Source: Microcaldota archaeon (GTDB taxonomy: Archaea > Micrarchaeota > Micrarchaeia > Micrarchaeales > Micrarchaeaceae). From it: 44,092 nt of DNA. Positions 12,886 to 22,809 of the stretch are shown here, piece after piece (positions within the stretch are counted from its first letter, which is position 1; every line of letters starts with the position of its first letter). The notes under the pieces were generated by a model. That model saw only the letters and a program-made list of their open reading frames with translations, was not told where the DNA came from and did not search any database. The DNA lies in NCBI GenBank assembly GCA_021806095.1, contig JAJZYD010000004.1, forward strand, positions 1-44,092, written 5' to 3'. Made by a program: the position numbers and the translations under genes.

Positions 12886-12997
12886 TGGACTCTGCGGGAA
12901 TCGAACCCGCAACCTTCCGCTTTTTTGGTTCTTGCTTGAGCTTCTTTTCAAGAAGCTTACTTGCAAAGCGGACGCTCTACCATTGAGCCAAGAGCCC
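12886..12997 (-). tRNA. tRNA-Ala (UGC) with ~40-nt intron at the canonical 37/38 position
   Basis: Minus strand GGGCTCT..AGAGTCC acceptor, D-stem GCTC/GAGC, anticodon stem TCCGC/GCGGA with TTTGCA|intron|A; intron about 12922-12961 contains hairpin AGCTTCTT-GAA-AAGAAGCT. Confidence 0.92.
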
Positions 12998-13357
12998 AAT
13001 TTTTGTATCTGTTAACACTTATATTTATTTTAAAATAAATATTAATTAATTATTAATATAAACATTGATATAAATATAAGAAATAAAATGTAAAAGAAAA
13101 ATATAAATAGATATACTATATTTTTTTGCTTCTTCAAAACAAAAATATTAAATTTTACACATAATTTATTATTGCTGATCATACAATTTTTTACTTAAAG
13201 TAAACATAAAAAAGACAAATATTTAAAAAGAATATGGTAACTAAAATATTTATTATAGTTGATTATAATTATAATTTGAATTGTGGTTTTAAATCCATTT
13301 ATTTTAAGTTCTTTGTTTTAATAAGATTTGTAGCTGATATAAATCAAGTGTATATAT

Positions 13358-15073
13358 ATGAATTCAAATGAAGAGGAAGTAATATTACAGCCTTATAATA
13401 GATCTACTGAAGAATTAGAAAAAATGCCCATTATAAATAGAACAAAAACAGTATGTCCAACATGCAAACTTATAATAGATGGAATTATATATAAAGATGA
13501 AGACAATGTTATGATTAAAAAAACATGTCCTGAACACGGTATATTTGTAGAAAAATATTGGGAGGATTATGAATTTTATGAAAAAATGCGCAAGTTTGCT
13601 TATAATGGAAGGGGCTTAGACAATCCCAATTATTTAACAAAGGGAGAAAACTGCCCCTTTGATTGCGGAATATGTGAAAGACATAAGAGTCATACAGGGC
13701 TTGCGAATGTTGTGCTCACTAACAGATGTCATCTGAGCTGCTGGTACTGCTTCTTCTATGCTAAGGAGGGTGAGCCAATATATGAGCCAGGCATCGATGA
13801 GCTTGATAAATTATTTAAGAATTTAAGATCAGCTAAACCAGTGCCACCAAACGCACTGCAACTTACTGGTGGAGAGCCGACAATGCACCCTAAAATTGTA
13901 GAAATTATAAAGAAGGCTAAAGAAGCGGGCTTTGATCAAATACAACTTAACACAACTGGAATAAATCTTGGCTTAAATCCTCAACTTGCAGTAGATATAA
14001 AGCATGCGGGTTGTGGCACATTATATATGAGCTGTGATGGAGTAAGTGCAAAAGCAAACCCAAAGAATTATTGGGAAGTTCCACTCGCATTAGAAGCTTC
14101 AAGAAAAGCAAAAATAGGGATTGTGCTTGTTCCTACTGTTATAAGAGGAACTAATGATAATGAGCTTGGTGCACTTATAAATTTTGGCCTTAACAATCTT
14201 GATGTTATAAGGGCTGTGAATTTCCAGCCAGTTTCATTAGTTGGAAGAATGCCTAAACGCGATAGAGAAATGCAGAGAATTACAATACCTGGAGCAATTA
14301 AAAAAATAGAAGAGCAGACTAATGGATTAATAAAAAAGAATCATTGGTTCTCAGTTCCTTATACCGGAGGCATAACAAGATTTTTAGAAGCATTTAGTGG
14401 CAAATTCCAATATAGTATGTCAATACATTTTGCTTGTGGAGCTGGGACTTATCTTATATTAGATGACAACAATAAAATAATACCAATTACAGAATTTTTA
14501 GATGCTGAAGGCTTAATACAGCATTTGCAAAACTCAATAGATGAGATGGAGGGAAAGAGTAAATTTGCAAGAAAGGTTATTGGATTAAAAACAGCTATGG
14601 CAATACCAAGATTTATTGATAAGAAGAAACAGCCAAAATCATTTGATTTGACAAAAATGCTAATAAATATATTAGTAAAGCATGACTTTAAATCGTTGGG
14701 TGCATTCCATAATAAAACATTATTTTTAGGAATGATGCACTTTCAGGATGAATATACCTACGATATTAATAGAGTTGAAAAATGCGACATTCATTATGCA
14801 ATGCCTGATGGTGAAGTTCTTCCATTCTGCACATTCAATGTATTCCCTGAAGTTTATAGAGATAAAATTCAAAAGCAGTATAGTATATCTACTGATGATT
14901 GGAAGAAAACACACCCCAACTGGACTTATAGATCAGATAAATATATAAGAAATATAAAAGAGCTTGAACAAAGGCCAGAATTTATTAAAACTTACAACAA
15001 TATGATAGATTACTTTGCACTTCCAGTAAATACAGGTAAGCCTGTTGCAAATTTCCCTATTATTAAAAAATAA
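13358..15073 (+). CDS. Radical SAM protein, tetraether lipid synthase (Tes)-like
   Basis: 571 aa; radical SAM CHLSCWYC; extra Cys clusters CPTC...CPEHG and CPFDCGIC; QLTGGEPTMHPKIVEIIKKAKEAGFDQIQLNTTG. Resembles the MJ0619-type family. Confidence 0.87.
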   Translation: MNSNEEEVILQPYNRSTEELEKMPIINRTKTVCPTCKLIIDGIIYKDEDNVMIKKTCPEHGIFVEKYWEDYEFYEKMRKFAYNGRGLDNPNYLTKGENCPFDCGICERHKSHTGLANVVLTNRCHLSCWYCFFYAKEGEPIYEPGIDELDKLFKNLRSAKPVPPNALQLTGGEPTMHPKIVEIIKKAKEAGFDQIQLNTTGINLGLNPQLAVDIKHAGCGTLYMSCDGVSAKANPKNYWEVPLALEASRKAKIGIVLVPTVIRGTNDNELGALINFGLNNLDVIRAVNFQPVSLVGRMPKRDREMQRITIPGAIKKIEEQTNGLIKKNHWFSVPYTGGITRFLEAFSGKFQYSMSIHFACGAGTYLILDDNNKIIPITEFLDAEGLIQHLQNSIDEMEGKSKFARKVIGLKTAMAIPRFIDKKKQPKSFDLTKMLINILVKHDFKSLGAFHNKTLFLGMMHFQDEYTYDINRVEKCDIHYAMPDGEVLPFCTFNVFPEVYRDKIQKQYSISTDDWKKTHPNWTYRSDKYIRNIKELEQRPEFIKTYNNMIDYFALPVNTGKPVANFPIIKK

Positions 15074-15144
15074 AAAAACTAAAATAATTTTATATTTGAA
15101 TAAAAAGACAATTAAAATAAATTAAATATTATTGCGATGGTTTT

Positions 15145-15624
15145 ATGGATGACAAATTTCAAACACAACATATTCAAGAACAAGAATCTAATATACCTGA
15201 AGGTTACATAAAAGAGGATGGAAAATTATATAGGATGCCTTATAAAATCATAAAGAAAATCACATTTAATGACCTTAATCAGAAAGAGCTTATAGATATA
15301 GCACATTGCGCACGCTTGCAATATCGTCTGCTTAATTTAGATGCAGTTATTAAAGCAAAAGTAAGTTTTGTCAAAAAACAGATTCAGATAATATATAATA
15401 ATTTAGAAGCGGACAACAACAAAGCAAAAATCAATAGAAATGAATTAATAAAATTTATTGAAAAAGAAGGTTTACACATAAAAAATGACAAAATGATTGA
15501 AGAAAATTATGACTATTATAAGGAATTTTATTCTTCAACATTCTTTCCAAAAAGCATAAGGAATGCACTGCCTTATGGATGGAGCAAAGAAGAATATGAG
15601 AAGATTAAAGCAAATAAAAAATAA
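15145..15624 (+). CDS. Hypothetical protein downstream of Tes-like gene; possible ferredoxin-fold (HMA-like, no CxxC)
   Basis: 159 aa ORF, 71 bp downstream and same strand; LNLDAVIKAKVSFVKKQIQIIYNN...INRNELIKFIEKEG resembles beta-beta-alpha part of HMA-like fold. Confidence 0.7.
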   Translation: MDDKFQTQHIQEQESNIPEGYIKEDGKLYRMPYKIIKKITFNDLNQKELIDIAHCARLQYRLLNLDAVIKAKVSFVKKQIQIIYNNLEADNNKAKINRNELIKFIEKEGLHIKNDKMIEENYDYYKEFYSSTFFPKSIRNALPYGWSKEEYEKIKANKK

Positions 15625-15672
15625 TAAAATAAAAAGAAAAATAATTTCGATTTTTGTCCTTTATTATTTTTA

Positions 15673-16434
15673 TTATTTTATTTTGAAGTAAATATAAATT
15701 ATAAATAAAATAATGATCAATATAATAATTAAATAAACATATATACCAAGGAAATTATAAACACTTAAAAAGAAATTAATTACCTCATCCTGTAGACTTT
15801 CATTGACCACAAATACAAGATTAAATGTTGAAAGTGGTTCATTTTCATACCATGAGAGCTTAGTAACATTTCTATAATTCTGCGCAAACCCTAACGCAGG
15901 AGAATCTGGAAGCGGATATACAGAAATTATTTGAGAACCTTTTGGAAGCATTATCGTTAGAGTTGTATTTGGTCCTAATACAACACCACTTTTAGCGGAT
16001 TCAAAATTAAATACTTTGTTATTAAATGTGTATTGATATCTTCTAGGCCCTGTTATATTTAATTTTGTTATATTTGAAACATAATAATTCATCTGCAGAT
16101 AAGCAACTTTTCCATTATTTGTACTTATCAGTGGCCCAGGCAAGAATTTAAAATTATATAGAGCACCATTTGGATTTATTATATGCTGTGTCAATTCAGG
16201 CCCTATTATATTCTGCCAGTTGCTAAGTGTCAAATTAAGAGCAAGCCGGCTTGTTGTGTATTGTGAAGTTGATATGTTGCTAACTGCAACTTTAAGAACT
16301 TCAGTAACATATGCACTTGTATTAGTATTCAAATTTACGGTGGTATTAAGTGAAAGAACAGCATAGGATGCATGGGCTTCCGCAATAACAAATATTAGAA
16401 GCAACGCAAAAGCAATCATAAATGATATTTTCAT
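15673..16434 (-). CDS. Secreted membrane-anchored protein (signal peptide and C-terminal TM)
   Basis: 253 aa; MKISFMIAFALLLIFVIAEAHA signal, many N-x-S/T, C-terminal IYVYLIIILIIILFIIYIYFKIK anchor. Confidence 0.78.
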   Translation of the reverse strand: MKISFMIAFALLLIFVIAEAHASYAVLSLNTTVNLNTNTSAYVTEVLKVAVSNISTSQYTTSRLALNLTLSNWQNIIGPELTQHIINPNGALYNFKFLPGPLISTNNGKVAYLQMNYYVSNITKLNITGPRRYQYTFNNKVFNFESAKSGVVLGPNTTLTIMLPKGSQIISVYPLPDSPALGFAQNYRNVTKLSWYENEPLSTFNLVFVVNESLQDEVINFFLSVYNFLGIYVYLIIILIIILFIIYIYFKIK

Positions 16435-16718
16435 TTACAGCACCGCAATTATAAATATTATTAAATATTTAATATTTTTAAATCTTAATATTAAATAACT
16501 ATACTAATTATTAAAGATATAATTTATTAATATTTCTAAATGTTTGGAAATAATATATTGCTTAAGCTTAAACATAAAGTATATAAGCACATGTAAATAT
16601 AATAGTAATAAGTTTAATATTTTTAGTAAAATTATTATAAAAATAAAGCAAAAGGGAGAAAATAGAAATATATAAAACTTTTATAATAGATTATAATAAT
16701 ATTTTGCCAGGTTTTAAA

Positions 16719-17933
16719 ATGCAATCATTGAGCGATTTACTCATCGAATCACAAATTTTTGCTAAACGGGAAGTCCTCTCTCCACACTATACACCCCACA
16801 CTTTACTTTATAGAGAGCAAGAAATTAATAATATTGAAAAAGCACTTGCACCTTCTTTAAAAGGTGAAAAAGGAAGAAATCTTTTTGTTTATGGGAGAAC
16901 AGGAACAGGTAAAACATCCTGTGTTAAGTATGTAATGGAAGAAGTTAAAAATATACCAAATATTAAAGCTAAATTATCATATATAAATTGCAGGCTATAT
17001 AATTCAAGATTTAGAGTCCTTAATAAAATAATAAGTGATCATTTAACAACATATGCAAAACGTGGCTATGGTGCAGTCGATTTATATGAAAAAATTGCTT
17101 CATGGATTGAAGAAGATAATAAAATACTTGTTGTTGTGCTTGATGAAATAGATATTGTAAAGGATCTTGATGATTTAATTTATACTTTGACAAGAATAAA
17201 CAGCGACATTAAGGCTGGCGGCGTAACAATAATAGGCATATCAAATAAAGTATCTTTCAAAGAAGAACTTGATCCAAGAAGTCTTTCAACATTATATGAA
17301 ACTGAGCTTGTATTTGCACCTTATTATGCAACTGAACTTTATGCAATATTAAAAGATAGAATTAATCAAGGATTCAAGAAGGATGTTGTTGATGATGAAG
17401 TAATTCATTATATTGCAGCAATATCCGCAAAAGAGGGAGGAGACGCAAGATTTTCTTTAAAAATATTAACAAAAGCTGGAGAATTAGCAGAAGAAAAACA
17501 TTTTCAAAAAGTTACAAAAGCAGATGCAGAAGCTGCAGTAAAAATTATTGAAAATGAAGTAGTGTATGACATAATTTCAACATTACCAGAACATCAAAAA
17601 ATTGTATTATATGCAATTGCAATTCTTACAAAAAGTGGAGGTACATATAAAAAACTTACAGATGGCAATGATACTTACTTATTCAGCGGAGAAGTTTACA
17701 ATAGATACTGCTCACTTACACAAAGTGTAAAAAAAGAACCAAAAAGCGAGAGATGGTATAGAAAGTATCTTTCAGAATTGGAGATGCAAGGCCTTATTAT
17801 TTCATTTGAATCTGGCAAGGGAATAAGAGGCCATACAAAACTAATTAAATTGTTATATCCAGCGAATAAAATAAAAGATGCAATAGAAAAACAAATATTT
17901 GGAACGGATATATTTGAGCATGTTGAAAATTAG
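16719..17933 (+). CDS. Orc1/Cdc6 replication initiator
   Basis: ORF track start 16704 is TTG; ATG at 16719. LLYREQEINNIEKALAP..GRNLFVYGRTGTGKTSCVKYV; VVVLDEIDIV; GDARFSLKILTKAGELAE. Confidence 0.93.
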   Translation: MQSLSDLLIESQIFAKREVLSPHYTPHTLLYREQEINNIEKALAPSLKGEKGRNLFVYGRTGTGKTSCVKYVMEEVKNIPNIKAKLSYINCRLYNSRFRVLNKIISDHLTTYAKRGYGAVDLYEKIASWIEEDNKILVVVLDEIDIVKDLDDLIYTLTRINSDIKAGGVTIIGISNKVSFKEELDPRSLSTLYETELVFAPYYATELYAILKDRINQGFKKDVVDDEVIHYIAAISAKEGGDARFSLKILTKAGELAEEKHFQKVTKADAEAAVKIIENEVVYDIISTLPEHQKIVLYAIAILTKSGGTYKKLTDGNDTYLFSGEVYNRYCSLTQSVKKEPKSERWYRKYLSELEMQGLIISFESGKGIRGHTKLIKLLYPANKIKDAIEKQIFGTDIFEHVEN

Positions 17934-17941
17934 GTGCTTTA

Positions 17942-18463
17942 TTGGATTTTTATGATATTGTATACAATGATTTGAAAATAGATTATGATTCTTTTGCAAA
18001 GGAACTTGGCTTTAAAAAAATTCTGATTTTAGGCAAAGATATAAGCTTTTCAGAAAAATTTAGTGATAATGTAGCTATAGGAATAAGCAGTGATATTAAA
18101 ACACTCAAACAATTTGTACAGCATAATGTTCATGCAATTGTTATAAAAGGCTCGTATATTGATAAAATGTTAATATCAATGATGCATGAAAATAATACAA
18201 TATTATATTTGCCTTTATCAGATATAATGAGCGCATATAATACAGAGCGATTAAAGCGTATTTATTATATGAAAAGATTATTTGAATATACAAAATCAAA
18301 AAAAGTAAATATAAGTTTTGCAAGCTTTGCTTCCAATAATCTTTACCTCACATCTGCAATGCAGCTTATTGAATTGGCAAAACTTATAGGTGCTGATGAA
18401 AGATACGCAAAATATAGTATAAGCACAATAACAAAGAGCTTATGTGATAAATATGAAAAATAA
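17942..18463 (+). CDS. rnp3: RNase P protein component 3 (Rpp30)
   Basis: 173 aa, TTG start; FAKELGFKKILILGKD...SKKVNISFASFASNNLYLTSAMQLIELAKLIGADERYAKYSIS; adjacent to Pop5-like gene. Confidence 0.82.
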   Translation: MDFYDIVYNDLKIDYDSFAKELGFKKILILGKDISFSEKFSDNVAIGISSDIKTLKQFVQHNVHAIVIKGSYIDKMLISMMHENNTILYLPLSDIMSAYNTERLKRIYYMKRLFEYTKSKKVNISFASFASNNLYLTSAMQLIELAKLIGADERYAKYSISTITKSLCDKYEK

Positions 18464-18821
18464 AACACGCTATCTGCTTGTCAAGACAACCTACAATATA
18501 GATGATGGTAAAAGTTTTTTTAAAAGCTTAAACAAAGAACTTATTTTAGAGATAGGTGAACTTAATTATTCATCTGTAAATCCTAAACTTACACTCGTTT
18601 TAAATAATAATATATTTATTATAAAAGCGAATTTATTTGGATTTAATACACTTGTAGCTGCGCTTTCATTAATAAAACGCATTAATAATGAACCTTGTGC
18701 TTTTTATACAATTAAAAGCTCTGGAACTATAAAGGCGCTCATGAAAAATTTTGATACGAAAAATTATCATATTCTACCAAAAGAAACCATTGGAAAGGCA
18801 GAAAAGGAATCAAAAGTGTAA
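18453..18821 (+). CDS. rnp2: RNase P protein component 2 (Pop5)
   Basis: ORF overlaps rnp3 end; KTRYLLVKTTY...GELNYSSVNPKLTLVLNNNIFIIKANLFGFNTLVAALSLIKRINNEPCAFYTIKSSGTIKAL. Confidence 0.82.
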   Translation: MKNKTRYLLVKTTYNIDDGKSFFKSLNKELILEIGELNYSSVNPKLTLVLNNNIFIIKANLFGFNTLVAALSLIKRINNEPCAFYTIKSSGTIKALMKNFDTKNYHILPKETIGKAEKESKV

Positions 18822-19140
18822 TATCATTTTACTTGCAGCAGCAAGGGCTTTTAGAATGGTTATGTTGATTATAATTTATTTTCTAATCTCTGAATCCAAA
18901 ATGACAAAAATGTATGTAAAAATATTTGTGCATTTTGATAAAAAATACGTTTATTGACTTATATGATAAAAGTATTTAAATAACTTTTTTTATAATATAT
19001 TATTTAATAAAATAGTTAACTATAATTTAGTTTATTTAAATACATTGTTTTTTAGTATTTTTATTTTATTTGAGCATTAAGAAATAAAATTAGAATAGGG
19101 GTTTAGAAAATAAAATTATTTTACTTGGATATTTAAATGT

Positions 19141-20298
19141 GTGGGTGATTGTATCCAACTATTTGAAGACTATGTAAATAAAATATTAGAAGGAAATAAT
19201 ATAAAAGTGCCTAAGTATAAAATAATCGGTAATGCTGAAGAAGCAAAATCTGCATATGCTGATATTGGTAAAGAGGTTGTAATAAAACCCATAGGAATAA
19301 AAGGAAGGGGAAAGTTGGGGTTAGTTTACACTGCAAAAACAAAAGAAGAAGCTGCAGATGCAACAAAACAGCTTTTAGATAAAATAAGCAATAATGCAAA
19401 TAATGCCAAGGCAACTATAATTATTGAAGAAAAGATAAATGCTAAAAAAGAATTTTATCTTGCAGTTGCAATAGATACATCCTTGAGCAAGCCATTTATT
19501 ATAATCAGCAGCAGTGGAGGTATAAATATAGAGGAAGTTTCTGCGAATGATCCTGATTCAATTGTTAGAGTGCCTGTTGATATAACAGTTGGAATAAACA
19601 AAGATGAGATTGCAAAATCACTGCTGCGCGTAAGTGCAGAGCAAAATGATTCTTTTCTAAATATTATATCAAATGCTTATTCAATATTTAGAAAATATGA
19701 TGCTGAATTGGTTGAAATAAATCCTCTAATATTAACAAATAATAATGAGTTTGTTGCAGTTGATGTTATTATGAATATAAATGATGACTCACTCCCAAGG
19801 CAGAAAGAGATTTCAGAATATATAAAACAACATGATGAGCGCAGTGCTATTGTAAGAGATATGGCATCAATGGGTTGGTCATATGTGGAGCTTGATGGAG
19901 ATATAGGCATAATAAGCAGCGGTGCAGGTCTATGCATGTCAACGCTTGATTTAATGAAATTATATGGAGGCAATCCTGCTAATTTTCTTGATATGGCTCA
20001 AGTGGATGGAAATGGATTATATAAGGCGCTTGATATGATGTCAAAAAATCAAAATATAAAAGCAATATTAATTCATTTGGTTGCCGGATTAAATGACTGC
20101 GGACTTATGGCTGAAGGCATAAAGAAGTTTGTTGAAGAGCGCAATCCAAACATAAAAATAGTGACTAGGATTGTGGGCAACAATGAGGAAGTTGGCGATA
20201 AAGTATTGAGGTCTATAAACATAGAGAATATTCATTCAATGGACAAAGCTGTTGAAAAAGTTGTTGAGGTGAGTAGAAATGACAATATTAATAGGTAA
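19141..20298 (+). CDS. sucC: Succinyl-CoA ligase beta subunit (ADP-forming type)
   Basis: 385 aa (GTG start); ATP-grasp; DAELVEINPLILTNNNEFVAVD; GAGLCMSTLDLMKLYGGNPANFLDMAQVDGNGLYKALDMM; overlaps sucD. Confidence 0.92.
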   Translation: MGDCIQLFEDYVNKILEGNNIKVPKYKIIGNAEEAKSAYADIGKEVVIKPIGIKGRGKLGLVYTAKTKEEAADATKQLLDKISNNANNAKATIIIEEKINAKKEFYLAVAIDTSLSKPFIIISSSGGINIEEVSANDPDSIVRVPVDITVGINKDEIAKSLLRVSAEQNDSFLNIISNAYSIFRKYDAELVEINPLILTNNNEFVAVDVIMNINDDSLPRQKEISEYIKQHDERSAIVRDMASMGWSYVELDGDIGIISSGAGLCMSTLDLMKLYGGNPANFLDMAQVDGNGLYKALDMMSKNQNIKAILIHLVAGLNDCGLMAEGIKKFVEERNPNIKIVTRIVGNNEEVGDKVLRSINIENIHSMDKAVEKVVEVSRNDNINR

Positions 20299-21157
20299 AG
20301 ATACGAAGGTTGTTATACAAGGTATGACAGGAACTGCTGGAAAAGCTCACACACGCACAATGCTTGATTTTGGAACAAATATTGTTGCAGGAACAAAGCC
20401 AAATGCTAGTAATGAGAGCGTTTATGATATACCTGTATTTAGCACTGTAAAAGAGGCTATTGAGAAAAGAGGTGCCAATACATCAATTGTGCTAGTACCA
20501 GCTCAGTTTGCAAAGAATGCGGCGCTTGAAGCAATTAATGCTGGTATAAAGCTTGTTGTTATAGCTCCTGAGCATGTTCCTATCCAAGACACAATGGAAA
20601 TAATTGAAAATGCGAGGAAGAAGGGATGCACCATAATAGGCCCAAATACTGCCGGAGTAATAGCACCAAACGTTAAATGTAAGGTTGGCTTTGTGCCAAA
20701 TCGCTATTATACACCTGGAAGCATAGGCATAGCATCAAGAAGTGGCACTCTTCTTTATGAATTTGGCAATAGATTAACTTCAGAAGGTTTGGGTCAATCA
20801 ACATGTGTTGGCGTCGGAGGAGATTCTATAGTTGGTACGCGCATGGCAGATGTAGTAAAACTTTTTGAGGAAGATTTTGAAACAAAAGCAACATTATTAA
20901 TAGGTGAAGTTGGAGGTACTCAAGAGGAAGAAGTTGCGGAGCTTGTAGCAAAAGGAATTGTTAGGAAGCCTATTGTTGCTTATTTAGTTGGCAAGTCTGC
21001 GCCAAAAGATAAAAGAATGGGTCATGCTGGTGCAATAATGCTGCAGGGCAAAGAAACTATAGAGAGCAAGATAAGAATATTGAAAAATGCCAACATTGAA
21101 GTTGCAGATACGATGCAGGATGCCCTTAAGTTTTTGAGAAAATATGTGAATCAATAA
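20279..21157 (+). CDS. sucD: Succinyl-CoA ligase alpha subunit
   Basis: 292 aa; VVIQGMTGTAGKAHTRTMLDFGTNIVAGTKPN; IGPNTAGVIAP; IASRSGTLLYEF; GVGGDSIVGTRMADVVKLFEED; MGHAGAIM. Confidence 0.95.
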   Translation: MTILIGKDTKVVIQGMTGTAGKAHTRTMLDFGTNIVAGTKPNASNESVYDIPVFSTVKEAIEKRGANTSIVLVPAQFAKNAALEAINAGIKLVVIAPEHVPIQDTMEIIENARKKGCTIIGPNTAGVIAPNVKCKVGFVPNRYYTPGSIGIASRSGTLLYEFGNRLTSEGLGQSTCVGVGGDSIVGTRMADVVKLFEEDFETKATLLIGEVGGTQEEEVAELVAKGIVRKPIVAYLVGKSAPKDKRMGHAGAIMLQGKETIESKIRILKNANIEVADTMQDALKFLRKYVNQ

Positions 21158-21295
21158 ATCCACTATATAAAAATTCTGCATTAAATATTTCAAAGGGAAG
21201 CAGATTCAAGAAATAAATTATGCAAAAAATGAAAATCTGAATTTGAAAAAGCTTGTTAATGAGTCTTCTGATAAAAAATAAAATAAAGTGATAGA

Positions 21296-22555
21296 ATGGA
21301 TGAAAATAATAAGGGGAATATGGAAAATAAGATTAGTGAGGATGAGCTTTTGAAGAAGATTATATCCAATGAAATACCACTATATCAAATAGAAAAGTAT
21401 GTAGATCCTAACAAAGCAGTTGAAATAAGGAGAAAAGCAATTGCAACAATTACAAATAATCAATTTACTAATATAAATATAAGCAGCATTGATTATTCAC
21501 AGATTTATAATAAAAATGCTGAGAATGTTATAGGTATAATCACAATTCCGATGGGCATTGTCGGACCTATAAAGATAAAAAGTAAATATATTAATAATGA
21601 TATTTTTGTTCCGCTGGCAACAACAGAAGGCGCGCTTATCGCTGGAGTTAATAGGGGCGCAAAAGCAATAAACTTAAGTGGCGGAGCAAAGGTTGTTACT
21701 ATTAATGATGAAATGTCAAGGGCGCCTGTATTTACATTTGATTCAATAGAGGATGTTGATAGATTTTTAAAATGGCTGCCAGAGCATGAAAAAGGAATAA
21801 AGGAAGCAGCTGAAAGTACAACAGCACATGGTAAATTAGAAGGTTTTAAAGCAACAGTGAGCGGAAATAATGTATTCTTAAGATTTAGGTATTATACGGG
21901 CGATGCAATGGGTATGAACATGGCTACAGTTGCATCTGAAGCAGCATCTAATTATATTGAAGAAAATTTTGAGGGTGCAAAGCTTATTGCAGTGAGCGGC
22001 AATATGTGCGCTGATAAAAAGCCAGCCAATATTAATTCATTAGAAGGCAGGGGGAAAACAATAGTTGCAGAAGCACTGATTAAGGATGAAGTGCTTGAAA
22101 AAATGTTTAAAGCAAACAAAAAAAATATACATAATCTTAATTATATAAAGAATTGGATAGGCAGTGCAAGAGCAGGCAGCATGACGCACTTTAATGCCCA
22201 TTTTGCAAATATTGTTACTGCAATATTTTTAGCAACCGGCCAAGATGTTGCACAAGTTGTTGAAAGCAGTGGTGGTTATACAATAACACAGGAACGAGAA
22301 AATGGATTATATATATCAGTTACGCTACCATCATTGGAGGTAGGCACAGTTGGTGGCGGTACAACATTACCTACACAAAAAGAGGCGCTTTCTATAATGG
22401 GTGTAGTAGGTGCAGGCCAGCCTGAAGGAAGCAACTCAGTAAAATTAGGTGAAATAATTGCATCAACAGTACTTGCAGGTGAACTTAATCTTTTAGCGGC
22501 TCTAGCTGGCAGAGAGCTTGGAAAAGCACATCAAAAATTAGGCAGAAATAAATAA
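21296..22555 (+). CDS. hmgA: HMG-CoA reductase (class I)
   Basis: 419 aa; [91 protein letters not shown]. Confidence 0.97.
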   Translation: MDENNKGNMENKISEDELLKKIISNEIPLYQIEKYVDPNKAVEIRRKAIATITNNQFTNINISSIDYSQIYNKNAENVIGIITIPMGIVGPIKIKSKYINNDIFVPLATTEGALIAGVNRGAKAINLSGGAKVVTINDEMSRAPVFTFDSIEDVDRFLKWLPEHEKGIKEAAESTTAHGKLEGFKATVSGNNVFLRFRYYTGDAMGMNMATVASEAASNYIEENFEGAKLIAVSGNMCADKKPANINSLEGRGKTIVAEALIKDEVLEKMFKANKKNIHNLNYIKNWIGSARAGSMTHFNAHFANIVTAIFLATGQDVAQVVESSGGYTITQERENGLYISVTLPSLEVGTVGGGTTLPTQKEALSIMGVVGAGQPEGSNSVKLGEIIASTVLAGELNLLAALAGRELGKAHQKLGRNK

Positions 22556-22572
22556 ATTATAAATATATAGAA

Positions 22573-22691
22573 TGCCAAACAGCAATATACCTTCCCGCCA
22601 TATTGGGCAGTACAAGTGATATCGTAAGCAAGCTTAGCTTCTGAGTTCGGAATGGGATCAGGCGTTTCCTTGCTCCTAATACCGTTTGGCA
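22573..22691 (-). rRNA. 5S ribosomal RNA
   Basis: Minus strand TGCCAAACGG...CGCCTGATCCCATTCCGAACTCAGAAGCTAAGC...CTGTTTGGCA: conserved CCATTCCGAACTCAGAAG core and closed terminal stem. Confidence 0.97.
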
Positions 22692-22809
22692 AAGTATATT
22701 GGAACATTAAAATTTATAAACCTTACCTTTTGGTTGGCTGATATAATTAATATGATTACTATATATTTATTTAATTTTTCTAATCAATGTTATCTTGATT
22801 AGTGATATA

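Noticed and set aside
18751-18957. 68-aa plus ORF after Pop5-like gene
   Set aside because: Mostly an alternative frame of the Pop5 gene end, no recognisable features.
21158-21295. Coding-like frame KFCIKYFKGKQIQEINYAKNENLNLKKLVNESSDKK between sucD and HMG-CoA reductase
   Set aside because: Short, no start codon in a convincing context, AT-rich composition can produce such frames; could be a remnant but evidence is insufficient.
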